Assembly (NCBI GenBank): GCA_032716605.1
Contig: CM064560.1
Span: 11,095,744-11,159,743 of the forward strand
Direction: 5' to 3'
From: Paralithodes platypus
Lineage: Eukaryota; Arthropoda; Malacostraca; Decapoda; Lithodidae
Length of the DNA: 64,000 bases
The first letter of the stretch is position 1. The number at the start of each line of letters is the position of its first letter. The notes below the pieces were generated by a model. The model had not been told where the DNA came from and ran no database searches. It saw nothing but the letters and a program-made list of their open reading frames with translations. The position numbers and the translations under genes were made by a program. Below, one piece after another: positions 1 through 10,479 of this stretch.

Positions 1-412
1 GGCTGTTTACGTGATCATTTTCATGCCTAAATAAGACCCAGAACGTAAAACAAGTACCTATCCCTGAAAGGGCATAAACAGAGCTTTCGAATGACACCAT
101 AACGATCCTTGTATGATGGATAGTTTTCTTGCAATAACCGTGCAACGCGAGTGCAAAAAGCAGGTAATTCGGTACTTTCAGTACATAATTGAGTATGTAG
201 CGAGTGAGAGAGGGAGGAGGGAGCTGAGATTTGTGTCAGTAGGTTCGCCGCGGTGGTCTGGAGCAGTCATACGCTCGCTAGTCTCCTGCCACCACTTGTC
301 TCTCTCTCTCAGCCACATTACGTGCTGAAATTGCCACTCGAGTTATGTCGAGCGCCGCCACATAGTCCAGCTTTATTTAACTCGACTTATGTTGCTCGCC
401 GCTAAATAAGGG
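1..412 (-). mobile_element. TTAA-target MITE (family D), partial copy cut by window start
   Basis: This is the reverse complement of the complete copy at 56919-57395. It ends at the window-internal TTAA at 413-416. The copy here lacks about 68 bp of the far end because the window begins inside it. A 71-codon open frame (113-328) is shared with the other copy but has no recognisable domain, so I treat it as non-coding. The terminal bases beside the TTAA match the other copy almost exactly. Confidence 0.8.
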
Positions 413-416
413 TTAA

Positions 417-853
417 TCAGTGTCCTCGTATAGTGACGATAATTCAACAATATCATAAGTGTGTGACATCATTAGGATTGAATACTTTCTAATTTATGTA
501 TTTTCGTTTTCATGAATAAGATAAATACAGGAATTATAGCTCAGTCCTAGTTGCTTTCACAAATATCGTAGAATCAGCATTCCTCAAGGTGCTTCTACAA
601 AATTTATAAGTAGAGACAGTACTCCCTTACAGTGCTTCTACAGTGGTTATTATGTAAAGTGCTCCCTTACAGCACTCTAGAATCTAAGTAATATCCAAAT
701 CTGTATTTTGCTGGTATTGAAATAGAAACTAGTCTAACAAGTGTTTCCTTTTAAATAACACCTCTTCATATATTCATTATAGAATATTGTTGCAGCAGCC
801 GACGGACCTATAAATATTCTACTGAGATAAAGAGGTACGACCAACATAATACC

Positions 854-884
<31 letters not shown>
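417..884. other. No gene seen; AT-rich spacer ending in a (TA)n run
   Basis: No coding signal. A short repeated phrase (ctcccttacag with cttctacag nearby) occurs twice around 595-675. A (TA)n microsatellite fills about 856-884 and abuts the next element, as expected for a TA-target transposon. Confidence 0.6.
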
Positions 885-889
<5 letters not shown>

Positions 890-1604
890 CGATCCTTAAA
901 CAATTGCCCATAGGGATTTCCAATGTATTTCATTATACAGTATAGTAGTAGTGATGATGGTGATAGTAGTAGTTTGTATTTCATTATACAGTATAGTAGT
1001 AGTGATGATGGTGATAGTAGTTTGTATTTCATTATACAGTATAGTAGTAGTGATGATGGTGATAGTAGTAGTTTGTATTTAATTATACAGTATAGTAGTA
1101 GTGATGATGGTGATAGTAGTAGTTTGTATTTCATTATACAGTATAGTAGTAGTGATGATCGTGATAGTAGTAGTTTGTATTTCATTATACAGTATAGTAG
1201 TAGTGATGATGGTGATAGTAGTAGTTTTTATTTCATTATACAGTATAGTAGTAGTGATGATGGTGATAGTAGTAGTTTGTATTTCATTATACAGTATAGT
1301 AGTAGTGATGATGGTGATAGTAGTAGTTTGTATTTAATTATACAGTATAGTAGTAGTGATGATGGTGATAGTAGTAGTTTGTATTTCATTATACAGTATA
1401 GTAGTAGTGATGATGGTGATAGTAGTAGTTTGTATTTCATTATACAGTATAGTAGTAGTGATGATGGTGATAGTAGTAGTTTGTATTTCATTATACAGTA
1501 TAGTAGTAGTGATGATGGTGATAGTAGTAGTTTTTATTTGGTAATATTTCTTATAATGAAATACATGGGAAATCCCTATGGGTAATTGTTTCAGGTTCGC
1601 TCTG
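885..1604. mobile_element. TIR element with TA flanks enclosing a minisatellite
   Basis: Sequence at 886-935 recurs as its reverse complement at 1551-1604 with only a few differences. Both ends read inward from TA as (C)AGNGCGANCC, then AATTNCCCATAGGG and AAATCCC. This is a terminal inverted repeat of about 50 bp flanked by TA, which suggests a Tc1/mariner-like non-autonomous element (inference). The interior is almost entirely a 51-bp tandem array. The left terminal C is missing, probably lost in the adjoining (TA)n. Confidence 0.65.
923..1545. repeat. 51-bp minisatellite, about 12 copies
   Basis: The unit begins tatttcattatacagtat and ends with tagtagtttg. One copy is 3 bp shorter, and several carry single-base changes. 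Because 51 is a multiple of 3, the array is open in several frames and yields repetitive 17-residue pseudo-proteins; these are not called as genes. The first bases of the unit are also the inner end of the flanking inverted repeat, so the array appears to have grown from the TIR. Confidence 0.9.
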
Positions 1605-2110
1605 TATATATTGGCGAAGGTACAGTAATGTCTACTTTTAAAAAGGGTTGGCTTCTACTCTCATTAGGGGCTTAGCTGGTCCCGATCCTCTGGGCACCTA
1701 TGACGATCTTCCCACGCACACCAATGTTATGCGTGGGAAGGCTCATACAGACAGTCACAGATGGCCATACAGTGGTTGAGAGAAAAGGAACTTTGTGTTC
1801 GATATTATTAAGGGGCAGATGTAAACGAGCCTAAGGAGATTATCTCGGGGAACATGAGATCTGTGAAAACAATGTACAGCACTTAATTGATTTTTGATTA
1901 TAGCAAAGGGTTGTGTGTGTCTATGTTTAATATAGCTATGGTGGCGGAGCACTGGCAGGAATAGTTCTATATACTGTATATTTTGAATATATACAGTATA
2001 TTTATACAGTATAATATACTGTATATACTGTATACAAGTATATGTTATATACTATATATGGTTCTACTATTACCTATATAAATTATAATTAATACTTATA
2101 TATTTGCATG
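1605..2110. other. No gene seen; small perfect hairpin and TA-rich palindromes
   Basis: A perfect 11-bp inverted repeat (cttcccacgca / tgcgtgggaag) with an 11-nt loop lies at 1708-1740. The stretch 1968-2060 consists of overlapping tatacagtata-type palindromes. No coding sequence is recognisable. Confidence 0.55.
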
Positions 2111-2257
2111 TTGTTGTTGTTGTTGTTCCCTAAGCTGCCTGGCTGAACAGTCCCGAGTCCCTAAGGAAGGACATGGCTACGGTCGGGCTTTCCCACAGAG
2201 CTCTCAAGGAGTGTAGATTATGTTGTTGGCTTAAGTGATTTTGTGAAATGCAGTCTT

Positions 2258-2791
2258 CTAGGATGTGTTTAATGGAATGGGGTGCTGTGTTACATCCGGG
2301 CAGGTGTCGTCGACGGAGTCATCCAGTCTCTTCTGATAGCTCAGAAGAGCTGGATGGTGCCCACATCTCATGTTGGCCAGATAGACGCTGTCCTCACGAG
2401 GAAGAGAGTCTTTAGAAGGATGGATTTTGGGAGGTTTTGCCTGCAGCTGCATGTTGTGTATGAGTGATTGGATGGAACGGCGAGAGATATGAGTATGGAT
2501 GTGCTTCTGGAAGCTGGTTTGGGGTGGGCAGGGAGGGAGAGAAGACAGTATTTGTGAGTGATACTGTGTGCTGGGTATTGTTTTGATATTTCTTGGTGTC
2601 TGTGGGTGTGTTGCCATGTAGTGTAGTGGGTGGTGTTGGTTTGTGAAGGCTGCAGCCAGGAATTGAGTGCCTCTCATTTCCAGATGGTCTTTGACTTTGA
2701 GGATTTTGGTTTCTTGATGTAGGTGATCTGTAGGTGTAGTAGCTGTGCAGCCTGTGATGATTTTTAGGGCTTTATTTTGAATAGTCTGCAA
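2258..2791 (-). pseudogene. LINE ORF2 C-terminal region
   Basis: The start of this 177-codon frame (IQNKALKIITGC) matches the conserved block that follows the RT thumb in Jockey/CR1-type LINEs, where the line typically reads QNKALR. The last third has the usual Cys/His-spaced tail (MRCGHHPALLSYQKR followed by a Cys). It belongs to the same decayed LINE as the palm fragment upstream and is separated from it by frame breaks around 2800-3080. Confidence 0.7.
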
Positions 2792-3077
2792 GGTCTTGTG
2801 ATGTGTTTCAGCTAGGTTAGAAGCCCAGGCAGGGCTTGCATCACTGATATTATGTATTGTTTGTAAACTGTGGTGGTGGTTTCATGGCTATGTCCAAATT
2901 TTGTGTGGGCAAGTTACCTGAGGGCGATAAATCTGGGTGGTATGTTGTTTGCATGTCATTAGAGTATCATATCTTACTCCTAGGATATTGGGTGAGTGTG
3001 TGTGTGTGTTAGGGGTTTGTTGTTTATGGTGAATTGCAGGGTGTATTTGTGTTCGGCTGTCCAGCTTGTGAGGAGGG

Positions 3078-3627
3078 TTACGGTGGATTTGGCTGGGGCC
3101 AACTTGAGTCTGTTGTAGTGCACCAGTCATGTAGTGTGTTGAGATAGGGTTGAAAGATAAATGTTGCTCTGTCTGGGTTTTGGTGTGTGCATGTGAGTGC
3201 TATGTCGTTTGCATAGGAGGCTATGTTTATCTGGGGTGTGTGAGGTGTAGTTATATCATGCATGTACAGATTGAAGAGTGCGGGCGACAGGACGGATCCT
3301 TGCGGGACTCCGTTTGTGAAGTTTTTTATGTTAGATGACTGACTGGCAAATGATGCATGTGCACATCTGCCTGCTAGGAAGTTGGCCAGCCACCTTTTTG
3401 TGCTTTTGTGCATGTTTGTGTCGTAAATTTTATTTGTTAGGTTATCGCGGGGGATGGCATCGAAGTCTTTACTAATGTCGAGTGTGGCAAGTAGTGATCT
3501 GTGTGTGTAGTGGTCTGACTGAGTTGATACCGTAAAAAGCTCTTTGTGTAAGGTCTGTAAGAAGTGTTTGTGGAGTGCAGTGGCCTGAAACCATGTTGTG
3601 TTGGAGCTAGGGGTACAGTGCGTGTGG
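3078..3627 (-). pseudogene. LINE reverse transcriptase palm fragment
   Basis: The translated frame shows DISKDFDAIPRDNL (RT block with the first catalytic Asp), GVPQGSVLSPALFNLY (the classic LINE block) and SYANDIAL in place of the usual YADD catalytic box. Loss of the first Asp of YADD, plus a frameshift near 3560-3600 (the QHGFRP block continues in a neighbouring frame), shows it is inactive. The sequence beyond 3628 in this frame belongs to the nested insertion. Confidence 0.8.
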
Positions 3628-4143
3628 TTAGTTGTTGTTGTTCCCCAAGCTGCCTGGCCGAACAGCCCCAAGGCCCCGAGCAAGGCCAAGGCCATAACCG
3701 AGCTCCCCCACAGAACCCTCCCCGCTGACCACAATAAAGCCTGGGTGACCGAAGCCACTCCATGGCGGGGAGCTGAGGAGGGTGCGAAAACGGCCGGGAA
3801 ACCAAAGCCCCACCCAGGGCCCTGTGCCCCTCAGCAATTATGAAGAGAAAGTTGAGGGGCAAGGGAAAAATGTGACGCTTGGGCTTCCAATCTTGGTAGA
3901 TTGGGAGGTCAATCCACGGAAGTGATGCCGTCACTTGAGATCTAGAAAATATATAAGTAAAAGGAACAGTCAGAGTAAGCTATAGGTATGGCAGAGATTG
4001 CTCAGTTCTAACTCTGATAGACCAGCCCATCACCACATGACTTGAACCCAATCCTCTCAGCATCAGCTAGGAAAGGCCCTAGAAAGCCGCCTTTGGCGGG
4101 GGGATAGCTCCCCTATTTCAACTCTTTTCGGGGTTGGGCACCC
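3628..4143 (-). mobile_element. SINE-like or truncated LINE insertion with (CAA)n tail, nested in the LINE
   Basis: The minus-strand 3' end (GCCAGGCAGCTTGGGGAAC then CAA repeats) is homologous over roughly 80 bp to the 3' end of the host LINE at 2111-2230. The rest has no RT. A B-box-like GGGTTCAAGTC lies on the minus strand near 4050. The host LINE reading resumes on both sides (ECLVLQL before, LTTRTVPLAPTQHGFRP after), and the short motif acaact occurs at both junctions as a possible target duplication. A LINE tail shared with a non-coding body is typical of SINEs. Confidence 0.6.
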
Positions 4144-4352
4144 GCCCAGTTGTAGTACAAGGCATTCTATGACTTTGGAGGGGGTGCAAAGAAGTGTGAT
4201 AGGGCATTGTGAGTAGGGTAGAGTGGGGTCTCTGTTGGGTTTGGGGAATGTAATGATGGCACCATGCTTCCTGATGTCAGGTATTGTGTTGTGTGAATAA
4301 CTGTAATATAATATGTTGGTGAGTGCTTTGAATGCCTTGTGGTCCTAGGTAG
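4143..4352 (-). pseudogene. LINE reverse transcriptase N-terminal (fingers) fragment
   Basis: Minus-strand translation gives AIITFPKPNRDPT followed by PITLLCTPSKVIE, the conserved K-P-N-K-D-P / R-P-I-S-L-L pattern of non-LTR reverse transcriptases. It was separated from the palm fragment by the nested insertion and is cut off at about 4352, which looks like 5' truncation. Confidence 0.7.
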
Positions 4353-4755
4353 TTACTATATATATCTACTCTGCATCTATTCATAGTTATACCTGTTAAC
4401 ATATATATAATCATCATTACATTATCTCAATTGTATATCTCTATTGCATTAGGAGGAGAACTTGAAGTTATTTCAACTGTATCTATTTGGTGTCAGGTCA
4501 TAGCTAGGCACACCCTTCATGCAGTGTTCATGTGACGCCTTGTCAGTATAACGTGACTTCTACCTATGTGATATGTGTTACGGTTGGGGCTGTTACAATG
4601 GAGTGTCTGTTGAATTTTAGGTCATGCCTCTCTTGGATAGGATTTTTGTAAGCAACCTATTGAGTGGATTCACATAATTTTCGAGGCAGTGAATTTCGTG
4701 TATGGAGTGTTGTGTAACGGGGTCATCTATCGATTCAATAACTGGCAACCCACTA
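4353..4755. other. No gene seen
   Basis: AT-rich sequence without a recognisable coding signal or tandem repeat. Confidence 0.6.
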
Positions 4756-4759
4756 TTAA

Positions 4760-5386
4760 CCTCTTAACTGCACAGCTATGGTATTTGAAAGTGCCCGCCA
4801 TGCGAAGGTAATCTGATTCATTCCTCACTAAGATCGTTAATTTACCATATATATAATTAATACTTATCCATATGCACCTATTTTACTTTTAATATGAACA
4901 TATGAACATGGGAAAGCAATAAAACAAGTGGTAACAGCAATTGGCTGGTGAAAATCGTGTATTTTAGCCCCCCGGTCGTAATCTGACCTTGAGCGGTGAG
5001 AGACAAACACCCTCCCTCTCTCTTGTCTCAGACGGTACTGAGAGACAAGGGGAGCTTTCAGACTGGCTAGGAGGGTCGGAGATTCCCTTCTCCACCACCC
5101 CTCTCTCTCCCACCCGTTCTCACATGAAAATACTCTATAAATATCAGGAATAATAGAGAAAATCCCTGATAATTGAGGAGGGGGGAAGGGGAAATGGGGG
5201 GGTGGGCGACACATGTGTAGGAGTCGTAGCAAGTAATGGAGGGAAATTGTCTCACCTAAACACAGATTGCTTTGTTTTGAGTGCCACTGGGGTGTTTTAA
5301 AAGTTTTTTTTTTAGGCCTTGGATCTTAAGAATCTTCCCACAGCCGCCCAGTAAAATCTCTTAGGTGTCTTCCCGCAGTCTAGAGG
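4760..5386. mobile_element. piggyBac-like MITE with TTAA target duplication
   Basis: TTAA at 4756-4759 and 5387-5390 bracket a 627-bp segment. Its ends read inward CCTCTTAACTGC and, from the right, CCTCTAGACTGC, so the terminal inverted repeat is about 12 bp with two mismatches. TTAA duplication and ends starting CC are hallmarks of piggyBac-type transposition. The interior has no transposase; small open frames within it look fortuitous. The right end resembles the sequence at 21503-21567. Confidence 0.65.
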
Positions 5387-5423
5387 TTAAGATAGAAGTC
5401 AACTTTGTAAAGTTACTAAGAAG

Positions 5424-5513
5424 TTAACCCTTACAGTCCCAGGCCCGAGTATATTCATCAGTAGATAAGTAACTCCCCAGTCCCAGGCCCGAGTATATTC
5501 GTCAGTATTGTAC
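5424..5513. repeat. Short direct duplication (about 45 bp, two copies)
   Basis: The phrase cagtcccaggcccgagtat with atattcNtcagta is present twice in tandem with few changes. Confidence 0.8.
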
Positions 5514-5658
5514 TTTCCTTGTAACTGCCTGTATAACCCTGTAGTTGGTAACACGTCTGTTTAAGCACTGCTACCGGTCTGGCAACACTTCTCAGCTTAT
5601 ATAAGACCCGCTAAAGGGTGACTGGGCCAGTCTTGCTCCATCTCTTCATGTGAAAAGG

Positions 5659-6374
5659 TGTATCGTGGATTCATGATAGTCAGTAGTATAACCTACATTT
5701 TCTATGTATCATACCCTAAAATACAGTTTGTACAGTATGTAAGCTTAATAAGTTAAATAAGGCCTATTATACGAAAGTATAGTATTAAAGAGTCTTTAGG
5801 AATGCATATATGATTTATCATATAAATCATGCCGTAATATTATGAAAGCGGTGCGATATTTACCGCTAGATATCCGCTACTAACTTAGCAGTAGCCGCTA
5901 GATTCGTAGCGTAAGACGATGATGTCTCGGATCGTGGCGCACCGCGTCAGAGCACTTTTATACTTCGTCCAAGCATCAACTCCACTCTTTAGTTCGCCGC
6001 GATCCTGGTTCCGGTTTCATCTAGCTCTCATCATTAACTTAAACTCAACTTCATCCTACAGACAGACCGACTGACAGCTAAGCCTTATTATCATGATTTA
6101 ACTTTCTTCAACCTTACTTATTTATTCATTATTAGTTCAGGTGCACTCATGCGGTCACCTTAGGGTAAACATCCAATGGTGTTCGAACAGTAGCCATTTG
6201 CCTACCATCCATCAGCACCTCCATCAGCATTTCCACCTTGCCTGATTGCAATATACTATGGTGATTTTAATAGTGAGTTACACTCCCGGCATTATTATTA
6301 ATTTATATATTATATGAGCGGACCTTTTCAGTCTTAGGTAGCCTAGAGTAAACTTATCTTCCTTAAATCCGCCA
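5659..6374 (+). repeat. BEL/Pao 5' LTR
   Basis: Begins TGTATCGTGGATTC and ends AAATCCGCCA, matching the 3' LTR over its whole length. Relative to the 3' copy it keeps a 14-bp segment near 6150 (cggtcaccttaggg). It contains the long AT-rich U3-like region and no obvious canonical TATA box that I would defend. Confidence 0.9.
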
Positions 6375-6376
6375 TA

Positions 6377-6395
6377 TTGGTGCCCAGACCTCGGG
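6377..6395 (+). promoter_or_regulatory. Putative tRNA primer-binding site
   Basis: Directly after the 5' LTR the sequence reads TTGGTGCCCAGACCTCGG. The TGG start complements a tRNA 3' CCA end, and the position is right for a retroelement primer-binding site. The tRNA species is not assigned. Confidence 0.65.
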
Positions 6396-6858
6396 ACTTT
6401 GGCCCACAGTTAAATTTCTTCCAATAAGTTAGGTATTATGAACAAGGGCTATATTGATGGAGGTTGTGGATCAAAGGATCCTAGTGGGGGTAGGTCTCGG
6501 CTATCACCATCATACCCTATATTGGTTTCCCTAATTTCATTATTATTTACTATTTTTCTTTGACTCATGACTGACCTACCATCTCATATTTCCTTCATTG
6601 TTTAACCATCATATCTCAAGCTTTCATGGTACTGTATTGTGTAAGGTAAGCGGTTTACATAGTCATATCTACCTCTTTACTTTAATTACATTAATCTATG
6701 AAGGATAGGCTAATGTGAAACAATATTGCATATGAGGACTAAAATGTAATATCATATGACAATTAACAAAGGGGTTGGCCTATATTTTACGGTCGAGACT
6801 TATTATAGAGGTCCGTATTGGCCCACGAAGGGTTAGGCTAATTCGTGTGAATAATTTA

Positions 6859-8289
6859 ATGGCTAGTAAACCAGAAGATAAAAAAAACATAATTATGTCT
6901 ATCACAGTCTTGAAAAACCAGAGAGGGGGTTTGAGGGGTCTCATCACTAGGCTAACATCCGATTTGGAAGACTTTGTAGCTAGTGCAACTCCTGAACAGC
7001 TAGAGGCTAAGTTGGAATACCTACAAACTACCTATGATCGGATAGTTACCCTGAATGAAAGTATAGTATCAGGTTTGGAGGAAGAGTCAGATATTCAGGC
7101 GGAGTACGAGCAGCGCGCTGTCCATGATATCGCCCATTTAGAGGCAATACATTTACTGCGAAGGGCGGTGAAGAAGGTAGAAATAACCTCGACTAGCAGC
7201 GCTGCCAGGCAGACAGATCCCCGTCGTGAAGTCAACTTGCCCAAATAAAATTTATCGAAGTTCAGGGGAAACTTGCCCAAATTAAATTTATCGAAGTTCA
7301 GGGGAAACTTGACCGAGTGGTTAGCATTTTAGGACGTCTTTAAATTCACAATGCATGAATCAAAACTTGACGATGTACGAAAGTTCCATTATCTGAAAGG
7401 CCAACTCGAGGATGAAGATTTACATTTGGTAGAAGGTTTTTCCATCGTAGGTGAAAATTATAATAGTGTTGTGGGGTTGTTACAGGTGACGTATGGAGAT
7501 ACTGACCAGCTCAAGATAGCCCACGTGAACGCCCTGTTGAACCTAGCACAGCCAGTGTACAGGGTCGATGAACTGACAAAGTTCAGGGACGATATGGAGT
7601 GTCATACAAGATCATTAGATGCGTTGGGGGTAACCTCACAAGAAATGCTGGTCATAATTTTAAGACAGAAATTACCTCTAGCTATTCTAGATAAGGTTCG
7701 TACCTTTAACTTGGAGGAGTTCAAAGAGGCATTTAGCAAGGAGATTACCAACATACAATTGAACAATGGTAGGACAGTGGGTGGGTCAGAAGGGACAACA
7801 GCAAGGAGTTCAATTAATATGATGGTAGGTTCTAAAGGGAAGGTTGAAGAATCACGAAAGAAACCACAAATATCATGTAGGCTATGCAACAATCCCAAGC
7901 ATAAATGGCTAAGCTGTAACAAATATCAAACCAATGAAGACAAATTAGCTCAAGCAAGGAAGCTAAAATTGTGCAAGGGTTGTCTGAATAAGGACCATGG
8001 TATGCAGGGTAAATGTACTGCTTCCTATTTGAGGCCCTGTCGCAACTGTGAGGGTCATCACTTTGACAAGTTATGCATGCCCACAGGTAGTCCAGTCAAG
8101 GATGAAAAAGTAGGGGGTACTGCAACACTAATGCTAGGCAGTAGGAAGGACACCACCATTTTACCCACAATCAAGATTCCCATAGAGGGTTATGGCAGGA
8201 CACAAGTCTGTCGGCTACTCCTAGACCAGGGCTCACAACTTTATAAAGAGATCGGTGCTGGACGGTCTAAAACACTGTGTAGTAGGTAG
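6859..8289 (+). pseudogene. gag: BEL/Pao gag with nucleocapsid knuckles and protease start
   Basis: Reading from the ATG at 6859, the first 130 codons give a helical, charged N-terminus (LEAKLEYLQTTYDRI). After stops at 7246 and near 7342 the same frame continues as the DUF1759-type gag core (SDVxKFxYLKxxL pattern, here DDVRKFHYLKGQL). Cys/His knuckles follow (CRLCNNPKHKWLSC, CKGC, CRNCEGHHFDKLC), then the protease start with LLLDQGSQ, the BEL form of the active-site block. The first stop arises from a 46-bp tandem duplication around 7232-7310 and the second looks like a Trp codon changed to TAG. The frame is lost just after LLLDQGSQ. Confidence 0.88.
7232..7310 (+). repeat. Tandem duplication inside BEL gag
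   Basis: The phrase aacttgcccaaat followed by aaatttatcgaagttcag is present twice in a row, about 46 bp apart. The first copy reads AAA TAA, creating a stop. It breaks the gag frame and is a lesion of this copy, not a family feature. Confidence 0.85.
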
Positions 8290-8982
8290 TGAGACCCTTA
8301 GGTTGCAAGATTTTACAGGAGTGACCGACAGTAGAGAATACGAAGTTGTTGAAGTTGCTTACATCTACCGTAAGAAGAAACACTTCTTACAGTGTGTAGT
8401 GGTAGATAAACTCCCAGACTATCAATCTGTAGGAATTAACAAAGTAAAGCATGCACTTCGTAGGAAAGGTATTTACCTGTCTGATCCCGTAGGTGACTTG
8501 AAGGAGGTGCACATACTGTTAGGAGCATATTATTATTATGATGTAGTACACCCGGGTTTTAAAAGAGAGAGTGGAGTGATCTTGATCCCCACTAAGTTTG
8601 GCTACTGCATGAGCGGTTCAGTTCAAACTACCCAGTCAAATGTTCTGGTTAACACGGTATCCATGTTGAGGATGAGCACGACCGCGGCAGAAGAGTTCAC
8701 CGAAGATGATACTCACATTGAGGACCCAAAGTTAGCTGCCGAGTTCAATCTAGAAAGACTGTGGAAACTAGACCACATAGGAATTAAACCTGTGGAGAAT
8801 GACCAGGAATCAAAATTCGCGATAGAGAATTTCTCGGAATCTGTGCGTTACTTGACCACGGAAAAACAATACGAAATTTGTCTACCCTGGAAACATGATA
8901 ATATCAGTTTACCCACTAATTATGGTATAGCGTTGGGTGGGTTACGCGCCTTGCAGCGGAAACTAACCCAAGAACCAATTCG
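8255..8982 (+). pseudogene. pol: BEL/Pao protease C-terminal half and RT N-terminal linker
   Basis: A +1 shifted frame continues the polyprotein: VHILLGAYYYYDVV and LIPTKFGYCMSGS are the conserved protease-to-RT linker of BEL/Pao pol, followed by ERLWKLDHIGI and YEICLPWK, which precede the RT fingers. The frame runs into LTQEPI and then jumps into sequence belonging about 200 residues further on. The RT fingers and most of the palm are therefore missing in this copy. Confidence 0.88.
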
Positions 8983-10479
8983 CAATTTCTATTAAACGCG
9001 ACCATTAAAAAACACATTGAGGATTCTGAAGAAGACACAACTGAACTCGCTCGCGTATTATATATAGACAATTTACAGGAGTCTAGTGATAGTGAAGAGG
9101 AACTAGTCGCAAGCTATAGGCAGGCTAGTAGGTTGTTCACTGAGGCTCATCTGTTTCTCCGCGAGTGGGTTTCAAATTCTGTGTTGCTTCGGGATGGTCT
9201 CATAATAGATGGGGTAGCTTCTGATAACCAAGAATAGGCCAGAATCTTGGGGATGATATGGCAACCAGGGAAAAACATACTGATGTACCGGAACAAAGAT
9301 TATACTGAACAGACAGGGACGCATATAAAACGTAGTCTGTTGAGTAAAGTCGCGCAATTTTTTGATCCTTTAGGTTTAGCATTACCTGTTACCATCAGAG
9401 CTAGGATTCTAATACAAGAAATATGGAGACCCAACGTAGGGTGGGACGAAAACTTACCCGATGATCTTATTGAACAGGGTAGGTCCTTACTAGAAGATTA
9501 TAACACCCTATGTACATTAGAGTTACCGCGTCAAGTGGCCGCATTTGGACCCATGTCTTTACATGTATTCTGTGATGCGAGTGCCACAGCGAATGGAGTA
9601 GCTATTTATTGTGTTACCTCGTTTGGGATTAATTTACTCACCACCCGGGCTAAGGTTGCACCGGTAAAGGGGGTCACGATTCCCAAATTGGAACTAGCTG
9701 CCATGCTGCTATTGGGACGTTTGGTTAATCATGTACGCATTTCATACGATAAGGAACTGCAACTAAGGGCGGTACACGTATGGTGCGATAGCCAAATTTC
9801 ACTAAGCTGGGTGAATAGTCAAAGAAAATTGCCCGTCTATATGCGCAATAGGGTGGATGAAATACGATCCCTACTACCAAACACCTTCTATCATTATGTA
9901 CCAACCAAAGACAACCCCAGTGACCTAATAAGTAGGGGAGTAACGGCGCCCAAATTGATTAAGTCCGACCTGTGGTGGCAAGGCCCAAAATGGCTGCTTC
10001 ACGAAGGGGATTGGGCTGTATGGAATGCCGAGGTTGAGTTAGCTTTGCCTTTAGAAACGGTGACAGCTGTCATTCAACCGACATCAACACCGACTCCTAT
10101 GTTAGAGTGGGTAAGGATCGGTGGGTACAATAAATTAGTCAGGGTCATAGCTTGGGTGTTGCGTTATATCACCAACATAAAGGCCAGGCTACAAGGACGA
10201 CTCTGCAATCTGGGTCAAAGCTTAAATGCAGTAAAAATAAAAACAGCTGAGGTAACACTAATTAGATGGGTTCAAAGGGAATCCTTCAGTCAGGAATTAG
10301 AATCCATAAGAAGTTCTGGTAAGATTAAAATGCCTAACATTGTGCGTCAACTAAGGCTACACCTGAAGAATGAAATTATTAGATGTGAGGGACGTCTAAA
10401 GTGGTCAGGTTTAGACGACTGTGCCAACAATCCTATCCTGATGCCTGCAACACACCATGTCACCTGTGCCGTAGACTAA
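8983..10479 (+). pseudogene. pol: BEL/Pao RT palm remnant and RNase H
   Basis: Starts with FLLNATIKKH, the block just upstream of the RT catalytic box. The catalytic box then reads LYIDN where YVDD is expected, so the second catalytic Asp is lost. A TAG stop lies at 9235. RNase H follows with all four acidic landmarks visible: FCDAS, IPKLELAA, VWCDSQ and DNPSD. WW(Q)GPKWL is the usual connection to integrase. The frame ends at the damaged integrase zinc finger. RNase H itself is largely intact in one frame. Confidence 0.9.

Larger units (their letters stand above)
2111..4352 (-). mobile_element. Decayed non-LTR retrotransposon (Jockey/CR1-like), 5' truncated, with nested insertion
   Basis: On the minus strand this reads from a truncated reverse transcriptase to a 3' tail of (CAA)n at 2111-2126. 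RT pieces occur in the expected order: fingers region (4143-4352), palm (3078-3627) and C-terminal region (2258-2791). They lie in different frames with stops, so the copy is dead. A SINE-like element with the same 3' tail type is inserted between the fingers and palm pieces. LINE clade is inferred from RT motifs only. Confidence 0.75.

Noticed and set aside
113..328. Conserved 71-codon frame present twice in the window
   Set aside because: Conserved only because both are copies of the same MITE; no domain and no coding-type substitution pattern can be judged from two copies.
923..1585. Ser/Asp-rich 220-codon repeat protein
   Set aside because: Period-17 peptide produced by a 51-bp minisatellite inside a MITE-like element; no domain, and the opposite strand is also open.
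1708..1740. 11-bp perfect hairpin considered as a terminator or histone-type stem-loop
   Set aside because: No gene nearby and it does not match the histone 3' stem-loop consensus; left as a structural note.
4864..5232. 122-codon minus-strand frame
   Set aside because: Lies inside a TTAA MITE, has biased composition and shows no recognisable domain.
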